Shown: piece by piece, positions 44,701-57,690 of the stretch
Layout: every line of letters starts with the position of its first letter
How positions within the stretch are numbered: position 1 is the stretch's first letter
NCBI GenBank assembly: GCA_001599595.1
Contig: BCHH01000002.1
Coordinates: 2,555,451-2,619,450 of the forward strand
From: Beverwykella pulmonaria
Lineage: Eukaryota; Ascomycota; Dothideomycetes; Pleosporales; Melanommataceae
Reading direction: 5' to 3'
DNA: 64,000 nt
Notes under the pieces: model-generated
What the model saw: the letters and a program-made list of their open reading frames with translations, nothing else
Told to the model about the DNA's origin: nothing
Database searches by the model: none
Position numbers and translations under genes: made by a program

Positions 44701-46561
44701 TTGGGGTAGACACAATGGCGGGAGACCTAGGCGGTTGCACAGCTTGTGCGGGCGGCGCAGGTGAAGCGCTACCTTTCTTACCGAAGTTGACGACTTCTCC
44801 GTCAAGGGTCTTGATCACAATGGCCTTGCTGGCTTTCTTAGGCGGAATAGTAAAATTCGAGCCAGGAGCAGGACTGCCAGAGGTGGCACTCGGGGTATGG
44901 GCGTGCGAAACATGGTTGACATTGGTCATGGCGGGAGTCGAGGGCTGCGCAACTGCTGAAGACGGTCGCTCTGACATGTTTGAGGGAGTACGAGACATGC
45001 TTTGTGGCTGTGGAGGTTGCCCATACGGACCAGGCATACCGTAGTGGCCCTGCATCTGCTGGGGAAAGTTGTGACCCCTACCTGGGCTATTCGGTACTGC
45101 ACCTGGATAGTGCATTGACTGTTGCAATCCATAAGGCTGTGTGTAGTATTGCCCATACGGATCTAGACCCTGTTGAGGAACGCTGTACATGTTCTGATAT
45201 TTTATGTCCGTCAGATATTGATCATAACCATTGCTCGCAGGGGAGAAAGAAGGGGAAAATGATTGCATGAACACATTCGGCTGGCCAGCAGGCACCCGAA
45301 ATTCGGGCTGCTTCAATGTCGCCGATGAGAGGTGATGGGGTTGAAAAAATTGCTGAGCAGGCTGAGAGTAGTTTGCAGACTGAGTCGGCTTGCTGGACTC
45401 GGGAACGGAAGATATGGAAATATTGGAAGGTATACGAACTTGCTGGGGATACTGCTGCTGACCGTAGCCGCCATAGGGCATACCGGCAGGGTTTGCGAGA
45501 TGTTGTTGCTGATGCATCGTAGCTGGCGTGATAGCGGGACTACGAGTGGCTCGGTAAGGTGAGTTGGGGTGCATCGGGCCTTGAGGCTGAAAGGGCGGCG
45601 CCATGTTAGGACCACCGCGCGGTTGGTTGGGGATCGTACGATAGGGCTGCGGTGAGTTGTGCCCCATCTGCGCGTTGTATCCCTGGTTGTAGCCGCCGCG
45701 ACCACGACCGCCATTTGGCGGGAAGCCCCGGTTCATATTCATGTTAGCGTTACTCATATCGCTGTGCGCTGACTGAGATGACTCGCGGCGCAAGTGTTGT
45801 GCTTGAGGGAGCGAGCTGGGTTGGGGTGGCATGGAAATGGGGCGGGCCTGTAATTGTGTGAGAAAATTGTTATTGCGCTGATTAAAGTTTGGGGCTCGCG
45901 AAAAACTCACGTTCGGCTCGGTGCTATCACTGCCACCGCCGAAAATCAAGCCTGGTCGGGTAGGCAGCGTGTCTGGCTTTCCACCACTAATGTTTGTCGT
46001 TGGGATAGGCGAAGGCGAGTGCGCTGGCGACGCAACCCGCGGATTTGCAATCTGAGGATTGAGATTCGCACCCTGCGGCCGATGCGGCGCGACGTGCGCA
46101 GGGGCAGGTGAGCCAGCGAGCGACCCAAAGGTGATGCTTGAAGGCGCCCGACTCGTCACAGGACCGCCGTTGGGGATGTAGCCTGTGGTGCCTGCGGCGC
46201 TGATGGTAACGGAAGACTTGCGACTATGGTCACCCTGCGCGGGCGTGCCGTTGACGATGGTGGGTGCCATGGTGGGAACCGCAGGCTGGATTGGATTTTT
46301 GCCATTCACCGGCGAGATGGATGAGCTCTTGCCATGGTGGGCGTTCTGCGGACCTCCCACTGCCACGGGCGGCGCGGCGCTGGACGCGATCGGAGGAGAC
46401 GAGATCTTCTTGGTCGCGTTGGCGTACGAGCTGCGGGCAGTGGGTTGAGCCGAACCAGCGGCCACGTTGGCGGACGATCCTGGAGCAGGAGAAGTCGCGG
46501 CAGCAGTGGTCTGAGAAGCGGCAATCGGTGGGTTCTGCGCTTGCGAGATGGATGCACTCAT
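41776..46561 (-). CDS. translation initiation factor eIF4G
   Basis: Scaffold of the cap-binding eIF4F complex that bridges eIF4E, eIF4A and PABP. Exons 45911-46561, 41976-45847 and 41776-41926 give 1557 aa. Order: Ser/Pro/Gln-rich N-terminal region with low-complexity PQ tracts; a highly charged Lys/Glu/Ala coiled coil (about 640-790); eIF4E-binding motif YDKDFLLQF near 909 (YxxxxL-phi); RGG-type segments; MIF4G domain about 1125-1370 (MTPEKFEKLADQIL, FCNRMLATMSTDI, LGLIQFIGELYKLGML); a short tail with RNA-binding RGG-like sequence and NSFSALMSLSQ at the end. The intron at 45848-45910 is 63 nt with no stop, so retention would add 21 residues. The last intron (41927-41975) also reads through to a stop if retained. 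The start is taken at 46561 (MSASISQAQNPP). An upstream frame exists without clear support. Confidence 0.92.
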
Positions 46562-48043
46562 TAGAAACTGGTGATGTTGGTTGGTGGGAGGTGTGCGGGT
46601 GCGCGAGGGCGAGTGTGAGGTCGGAAGGAGTCGCAGCGTGTGGCGGCGGTCGAATATCAAATTCGCACTGCCGATCGTGTGGGAGTATTAAGAGACTGCG
46701 GCAGGGGCGCAACGCAGACGTGGAAAAGAGTGTCGAGGGTCGAGGGGAGGCGTGGTGAAGGCTGGCGCTCCTTGAAAAGGGCGACGCAGGGCTGTCCGGG
46801 CGACGCTTTCACGAGCTGTGAAAGGGTGTCGGCTGGCCTCTGGGCGGGGATTTCAACAGAGGACTCTGTGAAATCGGCAGACGGCTCGAGTGAATATACA
46901 CTGGCCGTTGCGGGATGGGAATGGGTATCTTCGTGATAGAAGAGGTTGGGTGAAGGAGGGAAGGGGCGACCGGCCGCTGAACTTTTCTTAATTTCTCACA
47001 CTTCTCGGCTAGCGGCTGCATCAAACGACCCGGAACCTTGCAACGACGACGACGACACAGCTCCCATTCTCTGGCAAAGGGGCACGCAGCGCGCTGCTTA
47101 TCTCATGGGCCATGATTCACGCCCGCTGGCTGGTTTGCCTCTGCGCATTGCTTTTTGTTTCACGAAACGGGCACTCGAGTGGACTCGCTGGGTGCGTGGC
47201 CGTCGCCCAACATTGGGCGCATGTATCTTGCCTTGCTGCGCACACACAAGCTGGCCGGCTGAGGCGATGCCTTCCTGTCGGTGAAGAGTCATCAGTCACC
47301 TCACGGTCGCGCGCCCAGCCAAGCCAGCGCCGCAGCCTGACGATGCAGAAGCAGAAATAGAAGGCTGGTGGCACGACAGCTGGCCTTCTTCTGCTGCTGC
47401 TTCTGCGCATCCTCGCAGCGCAACACCATGCAGCAAACACCGCGGCACTGGCATCGATGGTGGCAGAGATCCACCACTGCCCTGTGCGAAGATTGGCATG
47501 CAATTGCCAGCAGTGTTACCAGGTCGACGGGAGAGGATATCTCAAACACTTATAGCAGCCATCTCCCCTCCTGACACGACGACAGGTCGCAACGTTTCGG
47601 AAAATCAAGGACGCGCGGGTCGAGAAAAAGCAGAGGCAAAGCTGCCTTGGACACATTCAACCTCCGCCAGGCTGCAACAATACGAAGCGACTCTCCAGTC
47701 CTTCCTCTGACCCCACGCGCAAGGCCATCTGTAGACAAGAGCCCTCGAAAAAAAGTTGTCTTGTTCTCGCAAGGGATATGCATGATGACGGTCGTAAACG
47801 TGAAATGATTATTATTTTTCATCTCCACCCAGGTCCGTTTAAGTCCGGGCAGCCTCTCTCGTCGAATCAAAACGTCTCCTCACCATGGATACGGGCCAGC
47901 CTCCCCTATTTCCAGCAATCGATAAGGACACTGCCGTCGCCACAAGAAGTCGTGCATTGCGACGTCGCTAATTGCTTCTAGAAGGCGTAGATTTATATTG
48001 TGGCGTGACTCGACGACATGGAACATATTAGACAATCAAGGCG

Positions 48044-48075
48044 CGACTTCACGACTTCACGACTTCGCGACTTCG
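48044..48075. repeat. 8-bp tandem repeat, four units
   Basis: CGACTTCA twice followed by CGACTTCG twice, then CGAG. Confidence 0.9.
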
Positions 48076-49482
48076 CGAGAGCATGTGCATGTGCAAGTGG
48101 GGCGAAAGCGTTTCACCCCAGGATAGTACGGAACGCAGATTCACATTATTAGTTTACCTCAACCATGTTCTTACCTCTGAGAGACACTTTCTGGATCAAG
48201 CAGGCCCTGCAAGAGGGCAAAAGAGTCGAGTTGGGCCTACTTAATGTATCTACTAGACCCGCCTTTGCCCTTTCCTTCCCCTTCTATCTTGCCACACACC
48301 ATTGACCGCTATATCAGCATTGTACGACGATAGCCGTCTGAGGAAGAGTAATCTCGACAGCAGTCCTATAATAATAGCCCTGCTGCCATTAAAGGCAGTG
48401 TCGCGACGGTTGCCATGAACCCGCTGCCGCCGCCTGTCGTGTAGAAGAGGTATGTCGTGCCATTGGCTTCGCGCCTGGCCGCTGGGAGAAGCCGGAACAC
48501 ACATCCCTCCCCAGCCCTGGAGTTTGAAACTCCAAACATTTCACGAACCCAGATGCTGCCGTGGCATGCAACGAACCGTCAGGTACGGAAATACCTACGC
48601 ATAAACGTGGTGTGACGACAACACATAACTTCGTCTGGACTTGGTACGTACCCGAAACTCGCCAGCTGGGACTGGAACTCGAACTCGAAGTAGGAGGACC
48701 TGCGCTTCTATTTGTGAGTCACGGCTGTGACCGTGACTGTGCTCAGTCGGAGGCGGCGGGCATGCTGAGTGTGTGTGCCGGCCTTTGGCTCGCCGCTTTA
48801 CTGTGCTCGCTCGTAGTGTGATGACAGCTTGCCGCAACGCTGACCATGGCACCTCCAATGCGACCACTTCTGCTGGCGCCTTGAGCTGAACGCAACAAGG
48901 GCTACACCATCATGTTGGCCTATCGCTCCCACGATACAGCTGCCTTGCTGTAGAATACTGTCGGACGACATCCACCAAAGCGGAAGTAAATCGACTACGG
49001 TTTGTGCATCTCTAACGCTGTCATGGCATCGCTATAAGCCGCATTAGGCATCCTCTCGGTGTAATCATGTCCTAACGTCCCGGCCGTGAAAAAGCAAAAG
49101 TCAAGAGTGTCGTCGACGATCCGCCAATGAGAATCGAGCAGGTCTCGGGGACCAAGAAGCTGCAAGCGGCACGCACTTGCATGAATATCGAACTGCAAGA
49201 GAGGCCACTAAAAGCGCCTCGCGCACCCTTTTGATCCTCCCTCGATTCTTATCGGCCGACTGCCAATGATTAGCAGAAAAGGCAGGTCAAAAGTCAATCC
49301 CAACATTACCTCAAGGCTGACAGGTCGCTGACGAAACGAGACGAGTTCCCTTCTTGCTATAATTCGGACTTTGGCTTTTTGGCGTTCGAGGGAAGGCGTT
49401 GGTTCCCGCTGCTAAAGCTCTCGCTCGAGCGGCGCCCACCGTCAGATCAATCCTTTGGCCTGATTACGTACGACGTGTCTCG

Positions 49483-49506
49483 TTCCTGTTCCTGTTCCTG
49501 TTCCTG
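49483..49506. repeat. (TTCCTG)4 hexamer repeat
   Basis: Four perfect TTCCTG units in a pyrimidine-rich stretch. Confidence 0.9.
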
Positions 49507-50777
49507 CCTCGCCTCTCCTTGCCTGCTGCACCGTCACTCTCATTTCGCTCGTCATCACTCAAATCAGTTCAGGCCTCGAGCTTAGACTTCCAATTCCCGC
49601 TTTCGCATGTGAAGTAAAGCCTCAATGTTTCAAATCCGCTGACTGCACGTGACCCGGCTACTGTCAATCCACCAATCATTTGCTGCATCCTTTCTCCTCC
49701 GTTCCCAATGCGGTAACTTTGAGTCCAGTCCACCAATCGCACATGCGGAAGTCTTACACAAACTCTTACGTGGTACATAAGGCGGACCCCATGAATCCCA
49801 GTGTCTCTCATCTTACCTCACTCGGGGTATATGGCATCCATCTCACGTTCTGTTCCTTCACACACGCCGTTGGTTACAGTTGCATTCGCAGCCATGTCCG
49901 TTGAAGCGGCGCGGGAGCATCCGTTGAGCAAATATGTCATCCCCATCCTTCTTTGGCCAAGTCTACATTTGTCCCGGTGGCTTCAGGAACGCCGTTCCGG
50001 CCCTCGAGAACCGTGGCGCCTGTGCCTGTGCCTGCACCTACGATTTACGTTATGTACCCTCATGCACAACAGCAGCAGCACACGGACATTTCTCTCAGCC
50101 ATCTGCGCGTGCCCTTCCCTAACTTCCGGTCAGCACCAACCAGCCAGCGAGCCAGCCATTATTTCGAACCCATTGTCGAGGGAGTTAAGGTCCAAGATGA
50201 CGCTGTGTGCAAAAGCAGCGCATGGCATGCACTCCACATCTTCATCCCCATCCACAACCTCCAGCAAAGCTTAACCGCTCGGAGTCGCGAACCGGATGCT
50301 CCCTCCTCAATCAGATGTAAATATCCGAACGACTTACTTCCTTGCTTTTACTCGCATGTACACTAGTCTAACCGCTCGCTCGCTTTTCTCATAAGGGTCT
50401 AGTCTTACATAATATCCTGAATATGCTGGTCTATACTGCATCTGCGTCGAACGATTGACGGGCGAAGATCACATGGGGAAACAGACGAGAGACCATCGCA
50501 TTCACACCGCCACGTCAAACCTTATCATGCATATTCACGATTCTGTTCGCCAGCGCGCTTGCAACGTGCTTGCAACCCGATCATCTGACCAGCACCACCC
50601 ACACTCCATTCCAGAACGCTTCTCGAAGGCCACTAATGCTCATACAATCACCCAATTCGTCCGCCTCGCCCGCCAAGCCCATGAACAGCCTAAGATCTGC
50701 ACGTTCTGTCCGCTGCCAAACATCCTGCCCCCTCCAGCATCCCAATTCGCTCTCCTTTCCTCTTCAGCCCACGACAC

Positions 50778-50797
50778 GGCATGGCATGGCATGGCAT
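50778..50797. repeat. (GGCAT)4 pentamer repeat
   Basis: Four perfect GGCAT units. Confidence 0.9.
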
Positions 50798-51930
50798 GAC
50801 CTTACCTCCCTCCCATGTCCCTGCATGCAGCAACAGCAGCAACCTCGCGTCTCTTTTTAATCAATCTACACAGGTAATCAATCTGCACTTGCTGCAGCAT
50901 ACCGCATCGTTCTTCCGCTGCTTCTTTAATATCGATTCAATAACTCTAATAAACCTTAACTACATACCCGTCAGTCGATCATGGCTCCCCTTGCTTCTCT
51001 TCCCGCGACTCTACCCTTAACTGCTTCCAGAAAACCCGCATACATGCGCCCTAACCCTTACCCCACCACTCGTATCTGACCCTCCATTTCCATTTCCCCG
51101 CAAAAACCGGTACGGCATGTACACTCTCCATAGTGCTTTTCCACTGCCATTTAACCCGTGGAAGCATGCACGGAACGCCGGTTCCTGAATCGAAGCCGGA
51201 TGGCGTCTGGGGTTGTGGGGGAATTAAATTGAAGGGAGTCAGGTGGTTGGGGGGGGATCAGCGCCGATATTGGGTGGAGGGAGGAGCGGAGAGAGTAAGG
51301 GGAGGAGATGGAGGCTGAATGCGAATGAGAATGGCATGCCTGCGGTGTGATGCGTCGAAGGTTCGGAGCATGAGGGAAGAGTGCAGTAGGGGATTTGGAC
51401 AAGGTCTGGAGTAGTAGTCTGCTCAGGCACTGCTAGATTCTAACTGGGTGGATGTTTCATTCGCAAAGAAACTTTCCCTCTCATCCCATCTTCATAGCAT
51501 TTCGCTTGTCGCAATCGCCTGCCTCTTACTTCGCATTCGTCCACCGTAAAATTACCCTCCCACTAAGCGCTTCCTTACTTCCAAGTTTCTTTCCCTCCTC
51601 TCTAGCAACTCCCACCATCACGTTCCCATCCCATTTCTCATAGTTTCCGAAGTCGCATCATCATCGCTTGGCTATTAACCCTATATTCCCGCTGGCAAAA
51701 AGGCCTCTGCCAAGCCCTTCGCCGCACATGCAACATTGTCCGAATTAGTGAGATATCGCATCGCCTCTCAGTAAGCACGGAGAAGTGGAGAATGTGAATG
51801 AATGTGGGGTTTAGTAGTCGTTCATTAACTCGTGTTCGATTCGTTTGGTTGTAAATTTTTTACAGTGAAGTTTGTATGTGTGTCGAGAAGGAAAATGGGG
51901 TTATCATCGAGAAAAGAAGATCCGCCACAA

Positions 51931-51965
51931 GAATGAAATAGAATAGAATAGGATAGAATAGAAAA
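51931..51965. repeat. imperfect (GAATA)n pentamer repeat
   Basis: Seven GAATA-like units with single substitutions, in the presumed 3' region of the homeobox gene. Confidence 0.8.
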
Positions 51966-52448
51966 AAAGGCAAAATAAATGAAACAAGTTAGATACAAGA
52001 AGGGTATACCAGCAACCAGCGCGCGCCATCAGTATCCATCCGAAAATAGAAAAAGTGGGTCGCATAGTCAAAGATTCGAAACTCCGAACCAGCCGAGCGA
52101 GAAGAAACACACACAGGAATAGCATGAAGAGCCCACCTGGGGGGTTTCAAATGTGTGTGACGCCGAACGAAAAGAAATGAAGGCCAATGAAATGAAACCG
52201 CCACCAGGGGTGATATCAAAAGCAGGAAGCATTGGACGTATTTTGCGCAAACGAAAATATCCAGTCCAAGGGCCATCCAATCCGTCAGGTCATACAGTTC
52301 AATTCAAACTCCAATGTCCAATCCGTTTCCATCCATCCATTGTTTCATGATATCATCTTAACTTTTCCAAACAAAGAACACATTCCGCCCAGACTCCAAT
52401 CGTCGTTGTCTAACGCCCCGCAAAAGCCAAAGTTAACGTGGTAATCGC

Positions 52449-54245
52449 TCAATACGACTGTGATATTTGGTCATTGTGATCGTCGTTTTCTTGGTTTGAG
52501 TTCTCAATCACCTCCCCTAGGACGGCACCCACTCCTGGGTATTGCTCGCCTTGGGCTGAGTCGTTGCGTAGGTATGAGCTTGGGAACGCTGTCATGTGGT
52601 GTGGGGCGCTCATTTGAGGCATAGAATAGCTTTGTGGCGTAATCAGCGGCGAACTTGAGTAGGTCGGGAACGTCGCCGTCTGAGGTCCATTCGAACGGTT
52701 CGGTGTGTAATGCGTGCTTAATTCGATACGTCTCGGAACGCTGTTCGAGAAGGAGCGCATTCTTTGCGCGCTCGATGCTTGAAAGCCAGGTACAGGCGAG
52801 TCTATGGCTGTTAGTAACGATATAAAGATAACTAGCAGGGTAACTTACAAGAATAGCCGATACCATAAGGCATCATTGAGCTAGAGTACGACCTCGATGG
52901 CCCCCGATCTCCACCATATGAAGATCCGTCATTGTGGTTCGACGAGTCGTTGGATCCGTTGAGGTTGTGATCATTCCCATTTGTGTAGCTCATACTTGAC
53001 CGAAGGGGCGAAGATAGAGATTCAGCACGGGACCTTGCAACGCGATCGGCATGGAGTGAGAGACGGGGAATGCTGTGATGTGCGGCATACGCAGGCGATG
53101 CGCTAATTGACATGGAGAATGGGTTGGAGGTCCTTGGGCTGCCGTCAAGAGGAGCTGAGGGAAACCCAAATGGAGAGCCCTCATGAGCCGAGACGGGAGA
53201 GAGTGTGTCCGTAGCTGATTGAGGTGGTGTAAAGGTGAAGCCTCCAAACGCAGGGCTGATACCAGTGGGAGAGATGTGTGACTCCATTGGTCCTCGGCGT
53301 AATGTATCTATACTCAGTGGTCGCATCATGTTTCCTTCGGGGAATCCGGGTGTGTACGACCCAGGAGACGACAGAGGCGTTCCAAGTCCGTGAGTGCTTC
53401 CAAAGGGGGAGTGAAGTGCCTGAGTCATGTCAAAGTCCTCAGGCAACGCCCTCGATCTCATCATACGTTCACGGTCGTCGCTCGTCAGTCGCTTCAGCTT
53501 CGCCCGCCTAGAAGTGCGTTAGTAACGTGCGGAACTGTTGCTGCGCTCCTGCATACCTGTTCTGGAACCAGACTTGAACCTGTCTGGGGCTAAGGCCTGG
53601 GATTTCCCGAGCCAGTCGCTCACGATGGGCAGCGTCAGGGTGTGCTTGACGAGTAAACTCGCTCATGAGGAAACGAGTTTGGTTGTGCGTGAGCCGGAAT
53701 CTCTTCATCTTGCGCTTCTGAGCGCGGAGTTCTGCAGCGGAAATGGGTGGCTTATCGTCGTCCTTGCCTAGCTCTTCACCGTTTTCGTCCTTATCTTCCG
53801 TGATGATCTCGTCGCCTTCGGGGTCATTCTTGTCACCATTGAGATCATCATGTGGCGATGGGGGCGTGAGCCTAGAGACTGGACTCGCAGGTGCTGAGCC
53901 ACCAAAGGTTACCGTTGGCATATCTTTTGAGTCAAGTTCATCAATGTTGCTGATGCTGATTCGCTCTCTCGATGGTGAGTTAGATCCATTGTTGTGGTGG
54001 TGCTTGCTCTCAATGGTGTATGGGAAGCTCTTATGCGTTCGTAGCATTGGGCGATTCAGGTCGAAGTTATGTCCCGACACTTCAGCTTGGAGCAATGCCA
54101 TGTCGCCGTCTGAATGTGCCGAAGTTGGATCCAAAGACTTGAGGTCAGAAGTTTGCCACTCGTTTTCTGCGGGAGTCGTGCTATACGCAGACATTCGCGG
54201 CGAGCTAGGCGGAGAGAGCGGAATGAAGAGGTTTCCGTCCACCAT
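52449..54245 (-). CDS. HTF1: homeobox transcription factor, Htf1/MoHox2-like
   Basis: Nuclear DNA-binding regulator; relatives in Fusarium (Htf1) and Magnaporthe (MoHox2) are needed for conidium formation. Exons 53557-54245, 52849-53507 and 52449-52801 give 566 aa. The homeodomain spans about 176-236: KRFRLTHNQTRFLMSEF, HPDAAHRERLAREIPGLS, then QVQVWFQNRRAKLKR with the invariant W, F, N, R of helix 3. Intron 1 interrupts it just after WFQNR. The segment after it (ALHSPFG, HGLGTPL) is also conserved in the Htf1 group as I recall it. The rest is Ser/Pro/Asn-rich, disordered activation-type sequence with an acidic stretch before the homeodomain. The ATG at 54245 is the first in frame. A splice acceptor (TTCTCAG) 19 bp upstream suggests a 5' UTR intron or an additional coding exon further up. 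Confidence 0.88.
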
Positions 54246-57200
54246 TGGCACCTTCAAGGACGAGTCCTGAGAAGTCGAGTTATGGTTAGGGATGTGGCTG
54301 AACGGCGTCTAATAAGCTTCACAGTCAGCAACGACCAGTGCGTAAGAGAGAACAGTGCCCACCTCGTCGCACAGCCTCGTATTGATGGTCTGTTTCGGCC
54401 GGACAAGTCAAATTTGCGGACTCGTTCAAGCCTGTGACAACCCAACAATCTTGCAATGCGAAACTTGTTGGCGGACGACGCAAACTCCCCACGAACTGGT
54501 TGCAGAGGGAAAGGATCCGATGAAGGCTGCTGTAAGCACTCTTGATCGGTCTCCAAACCCAGTGCGGGGTTGGATGCGGGTGATCGGCGAGGAAAGAAGA
54601 AGGCGTTTTGCGATGCTTTATGGCTGAGAGCTGAATCGAGAGTATGGACAGCTCAATGCGTTAAGGTCGCAAGTCTGTCAAGAAGAAACAGTTTTAGGGG
54701 GGTCGTGTCGGAGAGGTTTGGGGTTGCTGATATGCAGGATCAAGGCTGAATGGCTGATGTCGCACCCAAGACAGGAATGGGGCGCGGAGTTTTGGTGCAA
54801 CGTAGGCTCGAAATAGAAGCTGTTGAGAGGGTGATACCGTGGGCCAAATAAAGACAGCCGGTGACCGAGGGTGCTTGACGCTTGACAGAGGGTGAGATTT
54901 GTGAGCGGGTGAGGAGCTCCAGATATCTGAAAGTGACCAGTCTGGTCGATGGTACGGAGGGCTTTGTACGAAGGCTCAGGAACACCACGGAGGTTATATC
55001 AGCGATAGCGGTAGGGCAGGGAACAGATCATTCAGACAGAAAAGGCTTGACGGCACTTTACTGTGGACGATCCGGATAAATCGAGGTTAAGAGAAGTCCA
55101 AAGGTTGGGGGTCAGACCATGGTCAGGGCAGCAGTCCCTCTTAGGGAAACATGTTATTCTTCGAGGATCTGGAAGCCGTTTGTTACACCACGAGAGGCGT
55201 GACTGACCTTGAGGGCTAGCAGGCCCCCAAGGCAAAGATCGAGGGCACAGGGGTGCGGTACCTCGGGACGCGACCCTTCAACGCGAGGGCAAGACAAGGG
55301 ACGACGGAGTGGATGCTGGCGAATCGAAGGACGCTGGGATCAGGTGTGCTGGCGGCCACCAGGGGCCCTTCTCGAAAGAGAATGTGAGGACTGCAGCGAC
55401 ATGGAGGGCCGCAGAGGACCGGGGGGGAGTGGAGAAAAACGCCGACGAGCAAGGTCTGATCCGTGGCGTCGAGCAATCGAGCGTCGAGGCAGATGGGGGC
55501 GCCATTATTGGCAGATGCATGGCCATAGCACAACGGGAGCTCCAGGGACCCAGCAGCAGGCGGGGCAAGGATGCGACTGGGCTCGGCAACACTCGTTGCG
55601 GGGTGTCGCTGCTTTAGAGGGGGTGTGCTTGGGGGCAGGGGGGATGGGTGGTGGTTGAGGGAGCACACAGAGCACCCGGTCGGTGCAAGCGTGCTCGCAG
55701 CCATGTTCATGTCGAGCAACTAGCGGCGCTCGATCAAGGCGCTGCCATCCGGGCGAGCGTGCCTATCAGAGGGCGGCCTCGTGGGTGTCTGTGGCTGGAC
55801 AATGCAGTCTTCTGCGGGTGTTTCGCAACGGCCATGGCTTGCGAAATTGCGTCAGGAACATGCTGCATCGTCAGCCTTGCAAGTCTTGAGCCGCCCATGG
55901 CGCCCATCAAGGCCGCGGTGGTGGTGGTTGTAGTGGTTGCATGAAAAAGGTGCCCGCCTCGCTCCTTCCTCAGGCCTCACGCTGGCACGCTACACCTGAG
56001 ACGGTAGCATCAGAGGCGAGCTAGATGGGCGCTGGTTGCGTCGAACTTGGCAGGCGCGATCTGGCGAGGCGCGAGGGTGGATGCGTGCTGGCGGGCTTCC
56101 GCCAATGGGCGTCGGCGGTGCAGCACGAGCGCGCGATCTGGCTGGTCGATGAGATCCAACGGCCACACTGCGCTCGGCCCGCACCGGAAAAAGACTGCTT
56201 CTGGAAGACTGCTGGTTGTAGCGCAGCAGTAGCCGATAGTCAAACGGTTGTTGACAGCGGTAACGTTCGACACAACGTGACCTCGCACCTGGATGGCCAG
56301 GGCACATCACAAAGCCTGCGGCGGATTGGCTGCGCGAGACGGTTACAATTTCCCTTAATCCACGACGCAGGGGCGATCGGCTCTGCCATGATCGCTGCGC
56401 AGAGGACCGTTCGGCGGTGATCATCTCGGGTGCAAGCCTGACCCGTGCCAAATGCAGACGTCCGCCGAAGCCGCCTACGACGACAACGACGGCGGCGATG
56501 AGAGACGGTTAGACGTCCTAGTTCTCGGAGCCGTGCCGCGCAGACGCCAGAGAGGGCAGGACAAGGCGCGATGGCGGCAGCAGCCAACCCGAGTCGTGAC
56601 GCTGGATGTTTCGAGAGGCAAAAACACCCTCCTTGGCGCGCGCTGCTTCGCAATCTCTCAGCACCGTCCCAACAGGCTAAGCTGCACTGGGACCTTGCAT
56701 CAACCTGCCAAGCCAGCGGACGTGTGGTTCCAGCCGCGACGACGGAAAGGGAACGCAGGCCACCACCAGGCAGGAAATGAGAGGATACACGGGACCCGTC
56801 TGCGACAGCCTGAACGCGAGACCGACCACGACACCTCTTCCTTTGTCCGCCGCGGATATTTTCAACGGATCATTGGGTGGGCGGCAGTGCGCGGAGCTTT
56901 GGTTTGAGGGCATGGATCGTGGATGGCATGGGTGGCTCGCTTCGTGGGTTGAGCCGGCAGCACATGCTCACCTACGGCTCAGTGGGCGGCCTGGTCGCTT
57001 TCGCAGAAGCAGAGCGAGCAGGGTCTTAGCGATACGTAGTACAAGAGGTCCTTTGCAAATTTCGGGCTGCAGAATCACCCACATCGCTGGATCCATATGC
57101 TGACAGCGCATACTCAATGAGCCTTCAATGAGCCTGAACTTCGGCCAATATTTGCTGAGCACCCCCAACTGCGTGCCCGCCTATGTCCAGCTCGAGACTG

Positions 57201-57690
57201 AGTGCCGGGAAGCAGCACGACAGCTAGCCAGGGAACAGCTCGCTGCCCTCCTCGGAATCTGACGTCTCGCTGCGTGGTGCAGAGTGCGAGAGCCTGGCAT
57301 GCCACCACCCGCTCCCAGGAGCGAGCATATCGCCCAAGTTAGTATTCATTAAGTCGCGTCGTGCCTGCGCCGCGCTCTTCTAGCCGCGAATTGTGGCGGT
57401 TGCATGTTGAGTTGAGTGGCACAGTCGATTGGTCGAGCGCCTTCTAACACCATCAGGTGTGGTCAGATCACGATCGGTATCGTGGAGAATCGCTCGGGGG
57501 GCATAATGCACGGCCTGTCTCCAGCTCTCTCCTCCATGTCCTTTTTTGCACATAGACTCGAGCAGCAAGCGCCGCAGCCTTTGCCGTCCTGCACATCATC
57601 GTAAACAGAAAAGCTCCATGGCAGTTGCAAGCTTCGCACAGTCCTCGACAATTGATACCTATCTCGTAGAGGCGCCAGCTGCCCTTGTTG
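54246..57690. other. 3.4-kb GC-rich region upstream of the homeobox gene
   Basis: Holds the homeobox promoter and probably a spliced leader, and the 3' flank of THOC1. GC-rich with low stop density at 55200-56900, so many overlapping frames are open on both strands, but none has a recognisable domain and none is supported as a gene. Long upstream regions are usual for fungal developmental regulators. Confidence 0.5.

Larger units (their letters stand above)
46562..52448. other. 5.9-kb gene-poor stretch
   Basis: Between eIF4G and the homeobox gene, both on minus, so it should contain the eIF4G promoter and leader (left) and the homeobox 3' UTR (right). No frame longer than about 160 codons and none with a recognisable domain. 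It holds several short tandem repeats (48044-48075, 49483-49506, 50778-50797, 51931-51965). Long leaders, a long non-coding RNA or distal regulatory DNA are all possible. Confidence 0.5.

Noticed and set aside
46562..46660. eIF4G start at 46660
   Set aside because: The extra 33 residues (MIFDRRHTLRLLP...) look like translated leader; MSASISQAQN at 46561 resembles known fungal starts.
48044..48075. Octamer repeats considered as a CRISPR-like array
   Set aside because: Units are contiguous without spacers and the genome is fungal; a simple tandem repeat.
54246..54556. 100-codon minus frame upstream of the homeobox gene as coding exon
   Set aside because: It is in conflict with a splice acceptor 19 bp above the chosen ATG and shows no conserved content; an upstream exon cannot be fixed by eye.
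55200..56907. Several overlapping 100-167 codon frames on both strands
   Set aside because: GC-rich sequence with few stops; frames open on all strands, none with recognisable domains.
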